Part shown: piece by piece, positions 20,967-32,639 of the stretch
Layout: each line of letters starts with the position of its first letter
How positions within the stretch are numbered: position 1 is the stretch's first letter
Assembly: GCA_026315105.1 (NCBI GenBank)
Contig: CM048746.1
Span: forward strand, 141,094,730 to 141,158,729
Length of the DNA stretch: 64,000 nucleotides
DNA from: Locusta migratoria
Taxonomy: Eukaryota; Arthropoda; Insecta; Orthoptera; Acrididae
Direction: 5' to 3'
The notes under the pieces: generated by a model
Databases searched by the model: none
What the model was told of the DNA's origin: nothing
What the model saw: the letters and a program-made list of their open reading frames with translations, nothing else
Translations under genes and position numbers: made by a program

Positions 20967-21630
20967 TACATCGGTTCCCGCTAGCTCACCGTCGGGCGTG
21001 GCCATTGGTTGGACGGGTAACCGTTCTGGTATGCCACGTCTTCTTGACAATTTTTCCTATGTCGTACGCCAGTGGGGGCAGAAGGGGTGGTAGTGCAAAG
21101 TCCGTGATCACCAGCCTTTGCAACAATGTCTTGGATTAAATTCCAAACCTCTCCGCAGTGTCTTATGGATTGATGGCATGGGACACTGTTGATGATACTT
21201 CCGTCCGGGGCCTCCTTGGTGCTTTTCGAGAGGAGTAGGCTATGTGCCGGCACCGGGATTCACCCTCTCCCTTATTCCATCATATCCAACATAAACAGGA
21301 CACTACACTACACACATTACAGTCACCTACACTTAAAGACACTTCACCACACAGTTCTCAGACTTCGCAAAGGAAATGCCTGGAGACGCGGAGGTCATCG
21401 AGTTGAAGATCAGCAAGGGTAGATACAACAACGACTGACCTCAGTGCTTAGCACGATTCCACAAGAAGGGTTTGCTGACAGTTTCCAAGAGCTCTACAAT
21501 CGAAGTCAGATTACTTTCAAGGCCAGTTTTGTTTGTAACTGTTGTTTCCTATATTTCTTGAGACCATTCACCGAACTTTTCATACGCTCCTCGTAAAAAG
21601 TCATCATTATCGAGCGAACATATCACACTC
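20967..21630. other. unassigned repeat-like DNA
   Basis: Resembles a TE untranslated tail (for example GGCACCGGGATTCACCCTC near 21250-21275) but I cannot assign a family. No coding signal. Confidence 0.3.
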
Positions 21631-22397
21631 TCTCTATACTTATAAGACGCATTTGTTGTCTGTCTGTTCTCTTATAACTCAAGATCCTGACAACCAAATA
21701 ACGTGAAATTGGTACACATACACAAAATTACACGGGGAAGGTTCCTCAACAGGTTTCGTTCCATTTTTTGGAAAGCACCCGGAAAATTTGAGAAAAAGTG
21801 AAAGTGCATTTTCAATGTGTCCGTGTAAATCTATGTCTTCTATGGCCGAGGGGACTGTGGTGCTCCAGTCACGGTCTGCACGGCCAATACGGTCGGGGGT
21901 TCGAATCCTACCTCGGGCATGGATATTAGTGTCGTCCTTAGTCTTAGTTAGTTCATAAGTAGTTTGTAAGTTTAGGGACTGATGATTCCGAAGTTAAGTC
22001 CCATAAGCTATACAAACATTTGAACATTTTGGAATTTTGCACAATTGATCTTCAAAACAAGAGGAAGGGCACTGTCTACATAAAATTTCTTTCAGCGCAT
22101 GGCGGAGGGTACTTATGGCTTTCGCCAAAATCCACAGTTTTGCTTCGATCTTGATGAAATTTGTACACTTGATCTTGAAAACAACTACATAAAATTTCGT
22201 TCGGAGCTTTGGGGAGAGTACTTTACTTACAGACTTCGATTGCAATCTCTATACATATAAGACGCATTTGTTGTCTGTTTGTCTGTTCCCTTATAACTCA
22301 ACATCCAGACAACCAAATAACGTTAAATTTGGTGTTTTGTACGCTTCTACAGAAAACCTTATTTTAAACCCGGATAAAGCCGGGTACTTGCAGCTAG
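21631..22397 (+). mobile_element. Helitron-like non-autonomous element with two 5' ends
   Basis: The 3' end has a hairpin CCCGG-ATAAAG-CCGGG (22369-22384), nine bases, then CTAG (22394-22397) followed by T, matching the Helitron rule (hairpin plus CTRR, insertion before T). The 5' sequence TCTCTATACWTATAAGACGC occurs twice: at 21631 and, preceded by A, at 22246. The inner 22246-22397 unit alone could be a complete short element. No Rep/helicase coding. A SINE lies at about 21844-22028. Confidence 0.68.
21844..22028 (+). mobile_element. tRNA-derived SINE, main family, slightly 5'-truncated
   Basis: Starts at GGCCGAGGGGACTG, lacking the first dozen bases. B-box GGTTCGAATCC; tail ACATTTGAACATTTT. 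No clear target duplication. Confidence 0.88.
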
Positions 22398-22559
22398 TAA
22401 GACATAATTGTTTTCTCTGAATAGTTTTCTAAAGATTATAAATATTCCAATAGCTCGGAACGTTTTTGCGGCCAGCGTATAAGCAGCAGCGGGATACACC
22501 AAGCAAGCCGCAGCTGGCAAGCTGGCCGTACTGTCCCTACACATAGATTTCCAGTTCAA

Positions 22560-22696
22560 AATGTTGAAATGTTTGTAGAACTTATGGGACTTAACTACAG
22601 GGTCATCAGTCCCTAAACTTACAAACTACTTATGAACTAGCTAATACTAAGGACGGTACAAATATCCATGCCTGAGGGGGGATTCGAACCCCCGAC
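22560..22696 (-). mobile_element. tRNA-derived SINE, truncated
   Basis: Minus copy keeping the tail and B-box, broken at CCGACCGTAGT where it abuts the LTR at 22697. The head is missing. Confidence 0.85.
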
Positions 22697-23168
22697 CGTA
22701 GTTTTTGTGTCCCAGCCTCGTCGCCGCTTTTGTGTCTCGTTTCCATCGTAGGTGTCGGTGGCCGAGTGGAATGAGACCGACACAGAAATAAAGATAGCAC
22801 GCTGGAGCAGGTACGGAGGGGAGCAGCCAGAAACTAGAAACACTAGAGCAGATTAGAACGAGATATATATTGCACAGAATTTATACAATACTTAACTTTT
22901 ACATAGTACTGCAGAATGTTGATACATAGTTGAGCTAGAGTCCTGCCTTGTGCCTAACTGATAGCCAAGTCTTCACTGGTGCCTATCTGATTACGAAGGT
23001 CCTAACTGGTTGCTATCTCAGTCCCAAGTGAACGATGTCGTTCAGTGGTGGCCACTAGCGGAGTTGTTGCAGAGGGCGCTCGTGGCTGTCGTCGTAAGAA
23101 CGCCGCGCCGTGCGTGCATGGCGGCGCGCGGCGAAAGTAGGTGGCGCGCACTTTGGACTTGTGCGACA
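22697..23168 (-). mobile_element. Gypsy-type LTR, family G, solo
   Basis: On the minus strand it begins TGTCGCACAAGTC at 23168, matching the LTR starts at 41049 and 44327, and passes through a GCGCGCCAC...CTCTGCAACAACTCCG block, a GCCACCACTGAAC block, a TAAGTATTGTATAAATT segment, AGTTTCTGGCTGC and ACGAGACACAAAAGC. No internal gag/pol adjoins. Bounded by SINE sequence on both sides, so the target duplication cannot be read. Confidence 0.75.
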
Positions 23169-23172
23169 CCAA

Positions 23173-23350
23173 AAATGTTCAAATGTTTGTATAGCTTATG
23201 GGACTTAACTACGGGGTCGTCAGTCCCTAAACTTACAAGCTACGTATGAACTAGCTAATACTAAGGACGGCACAAATACCCATGCCCGAGGGGGGATTCG
23301 AACCCCCGACCGTAGTGCCAGTGCAGACCGTGACCGGCGCGCCGCAGAAC

Positions 23351-23383
<33 letters not shown>

Positions 23384-23400
23384 CTGTCACCGCGGCCGGC
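23173..23400 (-). mobile_element. tRNA-derived SINE with a long T tract in its head
   Basis: Minus copy. The head between GCAGAACGCC and CTGTCACCGCGGCCGGC is replaced by an uninterrupted run of about 30 T (from 23354). Elsewhere this segment reads tcagtcccctcgg. Confidence 0.85.
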
Positions 23401-24034
23401 AGTTTTCCAGTGCGGCGTAGAGCAAGCACATGACTTTCGAGGTCTCTAAACAGGCCAAGAGTGACCATTTTTCATGTTAGTTCAGAAGAAATTCTCGACG
23501 GAAAATATTTTGACAAATCCACTCTCATTCCAATGTGAGGCAGGGTGATGACAACGTGCGTGTGTGTATGTGTGTGTGTGTGTGAGTGTGTGTGTGAAGA
23601 GAGAGAGAGAGAGAGAGGGAGAGAGACAGAGAGAGAGGTAGAGGGGGGGGGGGGAATGGGGGCAGGGCTTAGTGCAGACAGGAACTCGTTTGCACGGCAG
23701 GCTCGGCTCCACGGGGGATTAATCAGAGGCCTGAGAGGGCACCCGGCACCTGTTTACATTTATCACAGCGCCTGCTGCACTAGGCTCCCGCTCTGCGGCT
23801 GGACGTGTACCGTGTTAGAGCTGCCGCAGCGAACGGTGGCTTAGCCCGTGCCTCTCACCTGCCAGCCCTGAACTGAATGTGCCACCAAAGGAAACTTCAT
23901 CAGTACAAGCGCCACACCATCCTGCAGTCAGAGAGGCGGTGTATTGTGAAGTACAAGTGATAAAAGTACAGTCCCGCTCAGAAGAAGCAGAACACCTTGA
24001 ACGATTGCAGGTAGGAACTTTTCTAGATCGACAT
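23401..24034. other. unassigned, with a GT/GA/G microsatellite cluster
   Basis: 23555-23656 is a compound low-complexity tract: (GT)n, then (GA)n, then a G run. The rest has no recognised feature. Confidence 0.55.
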
Positions 24035-25195
24035 ACACAGGGTGAATCACCTAACACTTGAGCCGCAAATATTGCGGAAACGGAAAGTGCAATTGATGAG
24101 GGGTTTTCACAGAATGGATTCGTAGTCAAGGACTCGTATTGTTAGCCAATAAACATCTACATCTACGTCTACATGGGAGACTCTGCAAATCACGTTTAAG
24201 TGCCTGGCGGAAGGTTCATCGAACCACCATTATACTATTTATCTCCCATTCCCTTCTCTAATAGCGCGCGGGAAGAAAGAACGCCTGAATCTCTCCGTTC
24301 GAGCTCTGATTGCTCCTATTTTATTCTGATGATCATTTCTACCTATGTAAGTGGGAGTCAACAATATATTTTCTCATTCGGTGGAAAATGTTGGCGATTG
24401 GAGTATCGTAAGTAGCCCACGGCTGAGAGATAAGCGCCGTTGTTGTAATGATTCCCGTCCCAGATCCTGTATCATTTCCGTACCGCTGTCTCCCCTGTAT
24501 CGTGACAATACGAAACGAGCTGCCCTTCTTTGGACTCTTTCGATGTCTTCTGTCAAATCCACCTGATGATAAGGATTCCACAATGGGCTGCGATAATCCA
24601 AAAATGGACGGAAGGGCGTAGTGTATTGTAAATATACCAAGAAAGGGTATTTTTCTATGCAAACATACATTTTTTCAAATTGAACAATGCTTGTTTCAAT
24701 CATGCACTGCGATTTCTGACACCAGCGGTGAACAAAGAATTTTGAATGACATTTTTATCACGTTTACTTCGGCAGCTACAACAATTCAAAGTTTTGGGGG
24801 CGGTGGCTACGAAGGCGTAGCTGACTGGCTGATGGTCATGAGAAAGTGGGCTGTGTCCCAGGGGCTACCCACTCGGTCAGTTAACTACGCTATCGCAGCC
24901 TCCGGCCCCGAAACTTTAAACGGTTGTAGCTGCCAAACTAAACGTGATAAAAATGTCATTCAAAATTCTTTGTACACAGCTGGTGTTAATAATTCCAGTG
25001 CATGATAGAAACAACCATCATTTAAAGAAACTGTTTGTTTGCATAAAAAATACACGTTCTACGTAATATTACAATCTGTTTCTTGGCTAAAAATACGAGC
25101 CCATGACTAACATTCCATTCTGTAAAAACGCACATCAAACGTACTTTCCGTTTCTGCTATATTTGCGGTACAAGTGTTGAGTGATTCACCCTGTA
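24035..25195. mobile_element. foldback (long inverted repeat) non-autonomous element
   Basis: The outer ends are ACAGGGTGAATCACC and its inverted copy (GTGATTCACCCTGT at 25181-25194). Allowing for the LINE inserted at 24141-24626, the two arms (about 340 bp each) pair almost to the centre near 24850; paired blocks include TTTTGAATGACATTTTTATC, CAAAGAATTTTGAATGAC and GGCGTAGCTGACTG. The termini match those of the mariner at 59389-61369, so it is best read as a non-autonomous relative. No transposase inside. Confidence 0.85.
24141..24626 (-). mobile_element. LINE 3' fragment (CR1/jockey-like), inside the foldback element
   Basis: Minus-strand reading ends in the ATGTAGATG repeats (24141-24165). 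It encodes the C-terminal RT-tail blocks: VDLTEDIERVQRRAARFVLSR, LGRESLQQRRLSLSRGLL and sequence related to PTYIGRNDHQNKIR, which is only partly readable here. 5'-truncated at about 24626. The foldback arm resumes on the right with ATTGTAAATATACC. Confidence 0.88.
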
Positions 25196-26885
25196 TACTC
25201 CACAATTCACCGTAAAGTGTGTGCCGGAGGGCACACTGCACCACTACTAGGCATTTCCTTTCCTATTCCACTCCCAAATTGAACGAGAAAATAAAGGATG
25301 CCTATATGCCTCCGTACGAGCCCTAATTTCTCTTGTCTTTGTGATTATTACGCGGAATGTAAGTAGGCGGCAGCAAGATCCTACTACACTCGGCTTCAAA
25401 TTCCGGCCCTCTAAGTTTACTCAACATAGTTTCTCGAAAAGACGTCGTCTTCTTTCCAGTGATCCCCATTCGAGTTCCCGGAGCATTTCCGTGACACTCG
25501 CTCATTGGTCGAATCTACAAGTAATAAATCTAGCTGCTCGCCTCTGAACCGCTTCTATGGCTTCCTTCCAACTGAATTGCTGCGGGTCCCAAACACCAAA
25601 CACTTGAGCAATTCTCAAGACGTGGTCGTTCAAGCGTTTTATACGCGGTCTCCTTTACAGATTAAGTACATCTTTCCATAATTCTCCCAATAAACCGAAT
25701 TCAGCTGTCCGCCTTACAATGTTCGTTCCATTTCATATCGCTCTTCAGTGTTACGCCTAGATATTTCAACGACGCATCAAGAAGCTCACTATTAATGCTG
25801 TATTCAAACATTATCGGATTGTTTTTCCTATTCATGCCCATCACCAAACATTTTTCTACATTGAGAGCTAGCTGCCATTCTTCACACCAACTAGAAATTT
25901 TATCTACGTCATCATGTATGTTATCACAGCCAATTAAAGACGAACCAACCATACACCACAGTACCATCAGCAAACAGGCGCAAATTACAAGTTACTCTGT
26001 CCATCAGATCAATTACATAGATGGAAAATAACAGCAGTCCTATCACACTCCCCTGGGGCACGCCTGACGATACTCTCGTCTCCGATGAACACTCGTCGTC
26101 TAAAACAACGTACTGCGTTCTATTACTTAGGAAGTCTTCCAGCCAGTCACAAATTTGTGAACCTATTCCATAAGCTCGTATCTTCGTTAGTAGTCTGCTA
26201 TATGGCACCGTGTCAAATGGCTTTTTGAAATCGAGAAAAACACAATGCGCCTGTTGCTCTTCGTCCATGGCTCGCAAGATGTCATGTGAAAAAAGGGGCA
26301 AGCTGAGTTTTACGTAAACTATGTTTCCTAAACCCGTTTTGTTTCATAGAAAAAAGCTTTTCCGTCTCAAGGAAATTTACTATATTCGAACTGAGAATAT
26401 GATCCAAAATTCTGCAGGAAACTGATGTCAACGTTATTGGCCTGTAATTATGTGGGTCAGTTCTTTTACCTTTTTTATAAACGGGAGTCAGCTGTGCTTT
26501 TTTATAATCCCTAGAAAGTTTGTGCTGAATAAAAGATTCGCGATAAATGGAAGCTAAGTAAGGGGCCAATACCGCAGATACTCTTGGTAAAACCGAACTG
26601 GTATTCCATCCGGTCCAGGAGCCTATTTTGTATTTAGCTCTCTTAGCCTGCTATTCTATACCAGAAATACCTATTACTAAGTCCTCCGTTTTGGAGTTAG
26701 TGCGTTGATCAAATGATGGTACATTTGTGCGGTCCTCCTGCGTGAAAGATTTCTTAAAGGTTAAATTTATAACTTTAGATTTCCGTTTGCTTCCTTCTCT
26801 AACTGCCATGAAATGATTAACGAGTGACTGGACATTGGGCTTAATTATGGCATAATTTTCTGCTGTAGTCACTTTTTATGAATAC
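25196..26885 (-). mobile_element. LINE, second CR1/jockey-like family, 5'-truncated
   Basis: Minus strand, 5' to 3': VRAVREGSKRKSK-type linker (26870-26650), MAPYLASIYRESFIQHKLSRD and TDPHNYRPITLTSVSC (26569-26420), HCVFLDFKKPFDTVP and SSGVPQGSVIGLLLFSIYV, then the palm box LFADGTVVYG (near 25990), where FADD has become FADG, then WCEEWQLALNVEKC and LKYLGVTLKSDMKWNEHC. The 3' region reaches an untranslated tail at 25196-25260 (CACAATTCACCGTAAAGTG). Frameshifts between segments. A different family from the ATGTAG-tailed LINE. Its 3' end abuts the foldback element without a gap. Confidence 0.87.
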
Positions 26886-27578
26886 ACACCTAAAAAGTGT
26901 TCCATCACAGCGATTCAAGGGAATCATGACTCGTTACATAAAAAATGGCACAGAGATATACAAAATTAACATTCAGACCTCTTTAGTGTTTATTAAAACA
27001 AATTGGCAAGTTCTACAACAATAATCTAGACTTTCTTGCTTTATGTTTCAGATCGCTGCATACTTCAGGCTCCTTAATACTGTTGCACTGATGCGTGATT
27101 TCTCTAAATTCCCGTGATTTACGCGGGGGGGGGGGGGGGCAGGGAGGGAGGGGATTCCTGCGCACGGCTATTCTGCCGCGGCCACAACAGTTGCATTCAC
27201 GCCCAGCTTTACTCTGGCATAGAAAACTGATTGTAAACCATAAACTGAAGTTTTTTGATGAAATAATAATAATAAAGTATCTCTTCTACACTGAAGAGCA
27301 AAGAAACTTTAACACCTGCCTTATACTGCATAAGGCCCACGTGCATGCTGAAACGCTGCAACACAATGTGGCATGGTCTAATGTCTGAATGTCCATAAAT
27401 CCTGTGATTAAGACTGTGGAGGGGGGGGGGGGAGATCAATCCAGGGTTTTGAAGCAACATTCTTGTGTAATAAGCTGCAAGAGACAAAAGGTGTCGCAAT
27501 TGACCCCAATAGCATTCAGTGGCTGTCTCACCATTTATGCAACACTAATCATATTTCAAAACTTCTGTTTATATGTAA
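26886..27578. other. unassigned, with two G runs
   Basis: G runs at about 27125-27139 and 27419-27432. No coding or TE family recognised. Confidence 0.45.
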
Positions 27579-27648
27579 CTCGCTGAAAACCCGGTTTGCC
27601 CGGGTATTTATTTATTTACTTCAGCTTTGAGTTAGTTCTTTTATCCCT

Positions 27649-27681
<33 letters not shown>

Positions 27682-28610
27682 GTCAATCTCTTTTTTCCTC
27701 CAAAAGCGTGTTATATTCATGGAAGAATATTTTAAGCAATGAGGCTGGCTTGCATAATGTGCAAAACTGTAAGTGCAGTATCCAAACAAAGCAAGATAGT
27801 AATCAAAATACAAATTACATATGAACTTCGTACTGTCTCATATTTATTGAGTTATATGTTGTAAAATTGTATAATTTTTGAGGTATACATTCATTTGTAT
27901 TTGTGCTGTGTGTCTGTAAGATACTGTGATACAATTTAGCAGGTGCATTCAGCCGTATGTGTGTATACTGTCTGTAAAATTTCCTGAGGTTACAATTTGT
28001 AGTGTAGAAATTATAAATTGTAACGTCATACCGAATGGTGTAGCTTTAGTTCATGAACAACGGAAAAGTAGGAAGCGAGAAACTTTTTTCTTTTCATTAT
28101 TTTGATGTGGTTGTCAACGAGAAAAAGTTTAATAAAGGTTTGAAATTATGTTTAAAGTTTGTTACAGATCGCTAAGTACTGTCATTCTCATTTAGTGTAT
28201 TTATAAAGTCTCGCCGCATTATGTGGCAGTTTATTGGAACTATATTGTTTATGACGTCATATCTTCTGAACCACGTGTCTTATATGTTTCTTAACCCTGC
28301 GGCAATTGTTACCTCACGGTAAGGAATGTGTGTATCAAATGTGGTTGAAATCGGCCAGATGGTTTAGGAGAAAATGAGCAGCATTGTCTCTAAATGCAGC
28401 TATTTTTTGCGCATCTCATTGTTTATGACGTCATATCTTGTGAACTCTTTGTTGTACTTGATTGTTACACTTACGGCTCCGTCCTCATGGATTGAATCTT
28501 ACGTGTACAAAATTTCATAAAGACCGGAACAAAACTGTAGATTTGTATGCAATACGTACATACATACATACGGACACTGCGCTTTGACATGCTTTACAAT
28601 GCCATGGAAA
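27579..28610 (-). mobile_element. Helitron-like non-autonomous element, minus orientation
   Basis: The left end is the reverse complement of a Helitron-type 3' end: hairpin CCCGG...CCGGG and a degenerate CTAG (CGAG). From about 27930 to 28600 it is the inverted counterpart of 47021-47700; shared blocks include AATTTATAATTTG-type sequence, TCTCGCCGCATTATG, TTACCTCACGGTAAGG, GTCCTCATGGATTGAA and CGGACACTGCGCTTT. A (CT)n microsatellite sits at 27656-27682. No coding. Confidence 0.68.
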
Positions 28611-29289
28611 GAAAAAAGTGTTTGGTTGGGCGACAGATTCTTGCGTGTATCCCTGTCTGATCAGTAAAATAATTATCCTCGGAAAGCGAATATTTCGTTA
28701 TGAACGTCAGCACATTCCGCCGACGGAGACTTGACGCCCTGAGGATACGCAACCCGCACGACCCGTATGTTGCACCCGCTGTAGCATTATGCCTCTAAGC
28801 AGCAAATATCTTCAAATCAATATGGATCCTGATCCGATCGCTACCAAACTTCACAGGTACACTCTCTGGGCTTACCTGAATATTATATAATGATGTCTTC
28901 AAAATCGCTCCAGCCGTTTTCGAGTTTATAGGGGACATACAAACAAACATTCACTTTATACATATACTGCTTAATCCAGGATAAGTCAAATTTTTCCATA
29001 ATATTATTATAGAGAAAATTACGGTCTGAAGTCATTAGAGAGTCTACGGTAAGAGCAGTGTAAAATCGTAATAACGTGCCATTGTAGGAGCAACAACCGA
29101 TCTAGCGCCTACGACGAAGACCTATTATCATACATACTGGTTGACAAACGCAGCGCCGTCCTCTGTGTTTACATATCCCTGTGTTTACATGCGCATGCCT
29201 GTACCAGTTTCTTTGGCTCTTTTAACGCCTTAATACAAAACTAAGGTCTGTATGAAGTAGCAGCATATATCTAGAATATGCTATTATGA
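28611..29289. other. unassigned TE-like stretch
   Basis: Contains a phrase common in insect TE ends (GTTTATAGGGGACATAC, about 28922-28939). Family not assignable. Confidence 0.35.
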
Positions 29290-29545
29290 TAACACGCCTG
29301 GCCATTAAAATTGGAAGATGACACGCAACAGACGCGAAATTTAACCGACAGGAAGAAGTTAATGTTATATGCAAATGATTAGCTTTTCAGAGCATTCACA
29401 CAAGGTTGGCGCCGGTGGCGACACCTACAACGTACTGACATGAGGAAAGTTTACAACCGATTTTTCATGCACAAAAAGCAGTTGACCAGCGTCGCCTGGT
29501 GAAACGTAGTTTTGATGCCTCGTGTAAGGAGGAGAAATGCGTACC
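29290..29545 (+). mobile_element. Tc1-family transposon, left-end fragment
   Basis: Starts behind TA (29290-29291) with CCTGGCCATTAAAATTG, continues through the 5' untranslated region shared with the copy at 34401, and breaks off in the first codons after AGGAGGAGAAATGCGTACC. The transposase is absent. Confidence 0.85.
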
Positions 29546-30621
29546 CACACGGGTAAAAGAGATGAGCTGACTCAAAGCAGGAAGAGAGGAACAAGAACTA
29601 CAGCTCTGACACGAAAAGGCTTACACAATGGAATAGAACGCCAAATTTCAACCGCGGGTGGCCATGCCTCACGGAGGGAAACATTTCAGCAACGAGAAGA
29701 TAAGAAAAAGAAAAACAAAGCAATACAACTACCGCCTATGCAGATATGAACCAGCAGATTGGCACAAACCAGATAAATTCCCTACTTCCGTTAACCAAGT
29801 TAATGTATATAGAGTACTTGCTACTGAGACAAAGAGAAAAAGAGGAGGGTATCAACCAACGCCCGGAAACATTTGATAGATCCCAGATGAAAAGCGGCTG
29901 AAAGAAAATAATTCAAACGGGGATTCTCGGGAAGCACCCTAAGAAGGCAGCGATTTACGCCGCCGAAATATCGTGCGAGATCGACGCGAACATCCGGTAG
30001 AAGTCCCTTTCACACCATGTAATATACATACTAATGATATTAACAAGAACTATTAGTTAATAACTTACTTACGGTGTTCATCAACTATTCGTTTGGGAAT
30101 AAGGTTTCCAACGTGGCTTCATTGTTCTACACCTTCTACTTTGGTATATCTTGTGATTCCTCTTTTTCTGTTGCCTGGCTGCACACCAGAGTTAGTTTCT
30201 CCATTGCCGGACGCTACTGAATTTCTTGCAACACTATAAACAAGGCGTTAAATTGCATTGTTAGCTCTGAGGGGGCGAACGCACACTACCGCGCATAACC
30301 CTTATATTAGACACGTCGAAAGACAAGTCTGGATTTTGGTGGAAAGACTTATTGTTCTTGTAGAATCCCCAACATTTAATGGTGCAAACATCGTGAAGTA
30401 TCTGCCTCTTATAACTAAACTCCGCCCTGCACAGGCTCCGAGGACCAACCGGCCGCCGTGTCATCCTCCGCCCGAATGCGTAAGGAGGGGGGGGGGGGGA
30501 AGGGGGCGTGGCCAGCACCTTGAACTCCCGGCCGTTGATGTCGGTTTGCCAGACCGGAGCCGCTGCTTCTCAATCAAGTAGCTCCTCAACTTGCCTTACA
30601 AGGGCCGAGCGCGGCTCGGTT
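29546..30621. other. unassigned stretch
   Basis: Short frames (29537-29749, 30258-30581) lack recognisable motifs. A G run lies at about 30486-30498. Confidence 0.4.
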
Positions 30622-30768
30622 CAAAAATGTTCAAATGTTTGTTAAGCTTAAGGGACTTAACTGCGGGGTCATCAGTCCCTAAACTTACAAACTACTTATG
30701 AACTACCTACAACTAAGGACGGCACAAATATCCATGACCGAGGGGGGATTCGAACCCTCGTCGGGAGT
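30622..30768 (-). mobile_element. tRNA-derived SINE, 5'-truncated, with target duplication
   Basis: Minus copy from tail to B-box, lacking the head beyond GAACCCTCG. Perfect 11-bp duplication GCGGCTCGGTT at 30611-30621 and 30769-30779, showing that the truncation happened at insertion. Confidence 0.9.
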
Positions 30769-30936
30769 GCGGCTCGGTTTTTGTCAGTCTGCCACTCAGA
30801 AATAATGGCATTACGTAGAAATAGTCAAAGAGTATAAGATAACATGACTGTCTAAAAAAATTTTTGGACTTGTCTACAGTTTGGAACCAAACCCTCAATT
30901 ACATATACTAGAAATGTGTGCTGTCTCTCTCTCTTT

Positions 30937-31560
30937 TTATTATTATTATTCTTATTATTATTAGCGAATGTCCCCATGGGAGAACGATAACCAGGTGATT
31001 TATCAATATTTCTTAAGATTCTTCTTATTTTCCCAATATTTCTTCATTTTCTTCCCAAAGACCTTCTTTCTTTCTTCGGTCCACTTTGCTCGGTATGGTT
31101 TTGGTGCCATCTCTGAAGTAAAATTCCACTTGTCAATTTTTCTTCTGAATGTATCTCCGTCTGATGTGTTTGTTATGTCAATTTTTGCTTTTGTCAAATC
31201 CTTCTTAACTTCAGTTACCCAGGGTATTATTGCTTTAAGTGATGTCACTTAGTCCAGGTAATCTGTGTAGGTGTCCATAAAATTTCATTCGTCTCTTTCT
31301 GATGTCAGTTTCGATATTTGATAGTTTTTCGGTTGTCTCGAGGGTCTGCAGTCTGTATCCATCTTGCGTGTATCGTGGTCCCAGAATTTTCCTAATAATT
31401 TTTCTCTCTACTTTCTTAATTTCTTGTAAATCTAGTTTTCTATTCAGTGACAGCGTTTCACTTGCGTATGTGACTGCAGGTTTGATAACTGTGTTGTAGT
31501 GTCTGATTTTAGTTCCTTTTGACAGGCATTTTTTGTTATATATGTTTTGAACAAGTCCGA
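30937..31560 (-). mobile_element. LINE C-terminal fragment (RTE/Proto2-like)
   Basis: Minus-strand reading with few breaks gives YNTVIKPAVTYASETLSLNR, VERKIIRKILGPRYTQDGYR, DIRKRRMKFYGHLHRL, IPWVTEVKKDLTKAKIDITN and finally WTEERKKVFGKKMKKYW. This is the region after the RT domain of RTE-group LINEs (conserved YASE, KFYGH and final basic tail). The 3' end runs into a (TAA)n-type tail at 30937-30962. 5'-truncated. Confidence 0.8.
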
Positions 31561-32639
31561 ATGCTTTTCATTTATTTATTATTATTTCATTTAACATGTA
31601 AAAGCCACAACAACGCGTGTCCAAATACATCTAGTGTTAACTATTAAATATTTAAGACTTCTCAGATGCAAAATTATGTTTGTGAAGTAAACAACCGTTG
31701 CAGAGTTTATAAAAAACATATGCTGGTACAATTAATAAATAAAATAGATGGAAGTTAAAATTACGAACGTTCAACTAGAGTAGTATTGAGTAGGAGATAG
31801 TTACAATAAAAGTGAGACTATGCAGATACTCTATGCTCTATTACATTTATTGTGAAATTTTAGTTGAAAAAGAAGTCGTGAAGAAATCTTACAGGGCTCA
31901 GTGGAGAAATCATTTAAGAATTTGCCTGTAGTAGGTCACAGAAACAATTAAAACTTGAAATCTCCAAATGATATCTGGTAAATAATCAGAGTGAGCAAAT
32001 ACTAAATGGGAAACGTTCATTCTTTTGCGAAAGTTCGCTTGTAGTATTGCAATACGTAGCGGCCACTTTGCCACCACCTAAAAATGTGGATGTTAGGGGA
32101 TGTTAATATAATTACTTTCTGAAACAGTTTCCTTCATTGGTGTGCAACGCACGGGAAATAGTTTCGAATGCTGCGGTTGATTAATAATGCTGCATGCGCC
32201 ATTCGTGGCGGCTTTTCGGTCCTCAGACTGAAAGGGAGCTTTCAACCTCTTTCTCCTCTTTCAGTCGACCACCGAGCAACATTCTGCACTGGTACACTCT
32301 TGTTGCACAATGTCGAAAGGTAAAGAGAAAAATAAAAAGCCCGAGAGTTCTGCATCAACGAGAGTGTGCTTTTCATAGTACAACACGAGATGTCCTTTCT
32401 CTTTTCTGCGGTTACTGAAAAAAAGTGTTTCTCAGCAAAGTCCTGAATTTTTTTACAGACAGGAACTATAAAATGTATGCAGTAGTCTTGTTTTTCTTTC
32501 CCGTTCACGGGTACGATTCAGTTCGCGTGCTTTTGACAAGTTTAACCGGCAACCAGCGATTCGATTAATATTTGCGCTGATGTTTTCACACGGAGAAGCA
32601 AATATTAATAGAGGTATTGTGCATTTATTGTTCACTTAT
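31561..32639. other. unassigned AT-rich stretch
   Basis: No coding family recognised. The part at 32194-32420 has an open frame without known motif. Confidence 0.4.

Noticed and set aside
23555..23656. GT/GA/G tract as a regulatory Z-DNA element
   Set aside because: Simple microsatellite; nothing in the sequence indicates function.
24141..24165. CRISPR-like or telomere-like short repeats (ATGTAG units)
   Set aside because: They are the 3' terminal repeats of one LINE family, seen at 6033, 24141, 39508, 45030 and 50029 next to the same coding tail; no spacers.
29537..29876. Frames rich in Lys/Arg (THTGKRDELTQSRKRG start) resembling a zinc-finger linker
   Set aside because: No Cys/His pairs; the first frame begins inside a Tc1 fragment.
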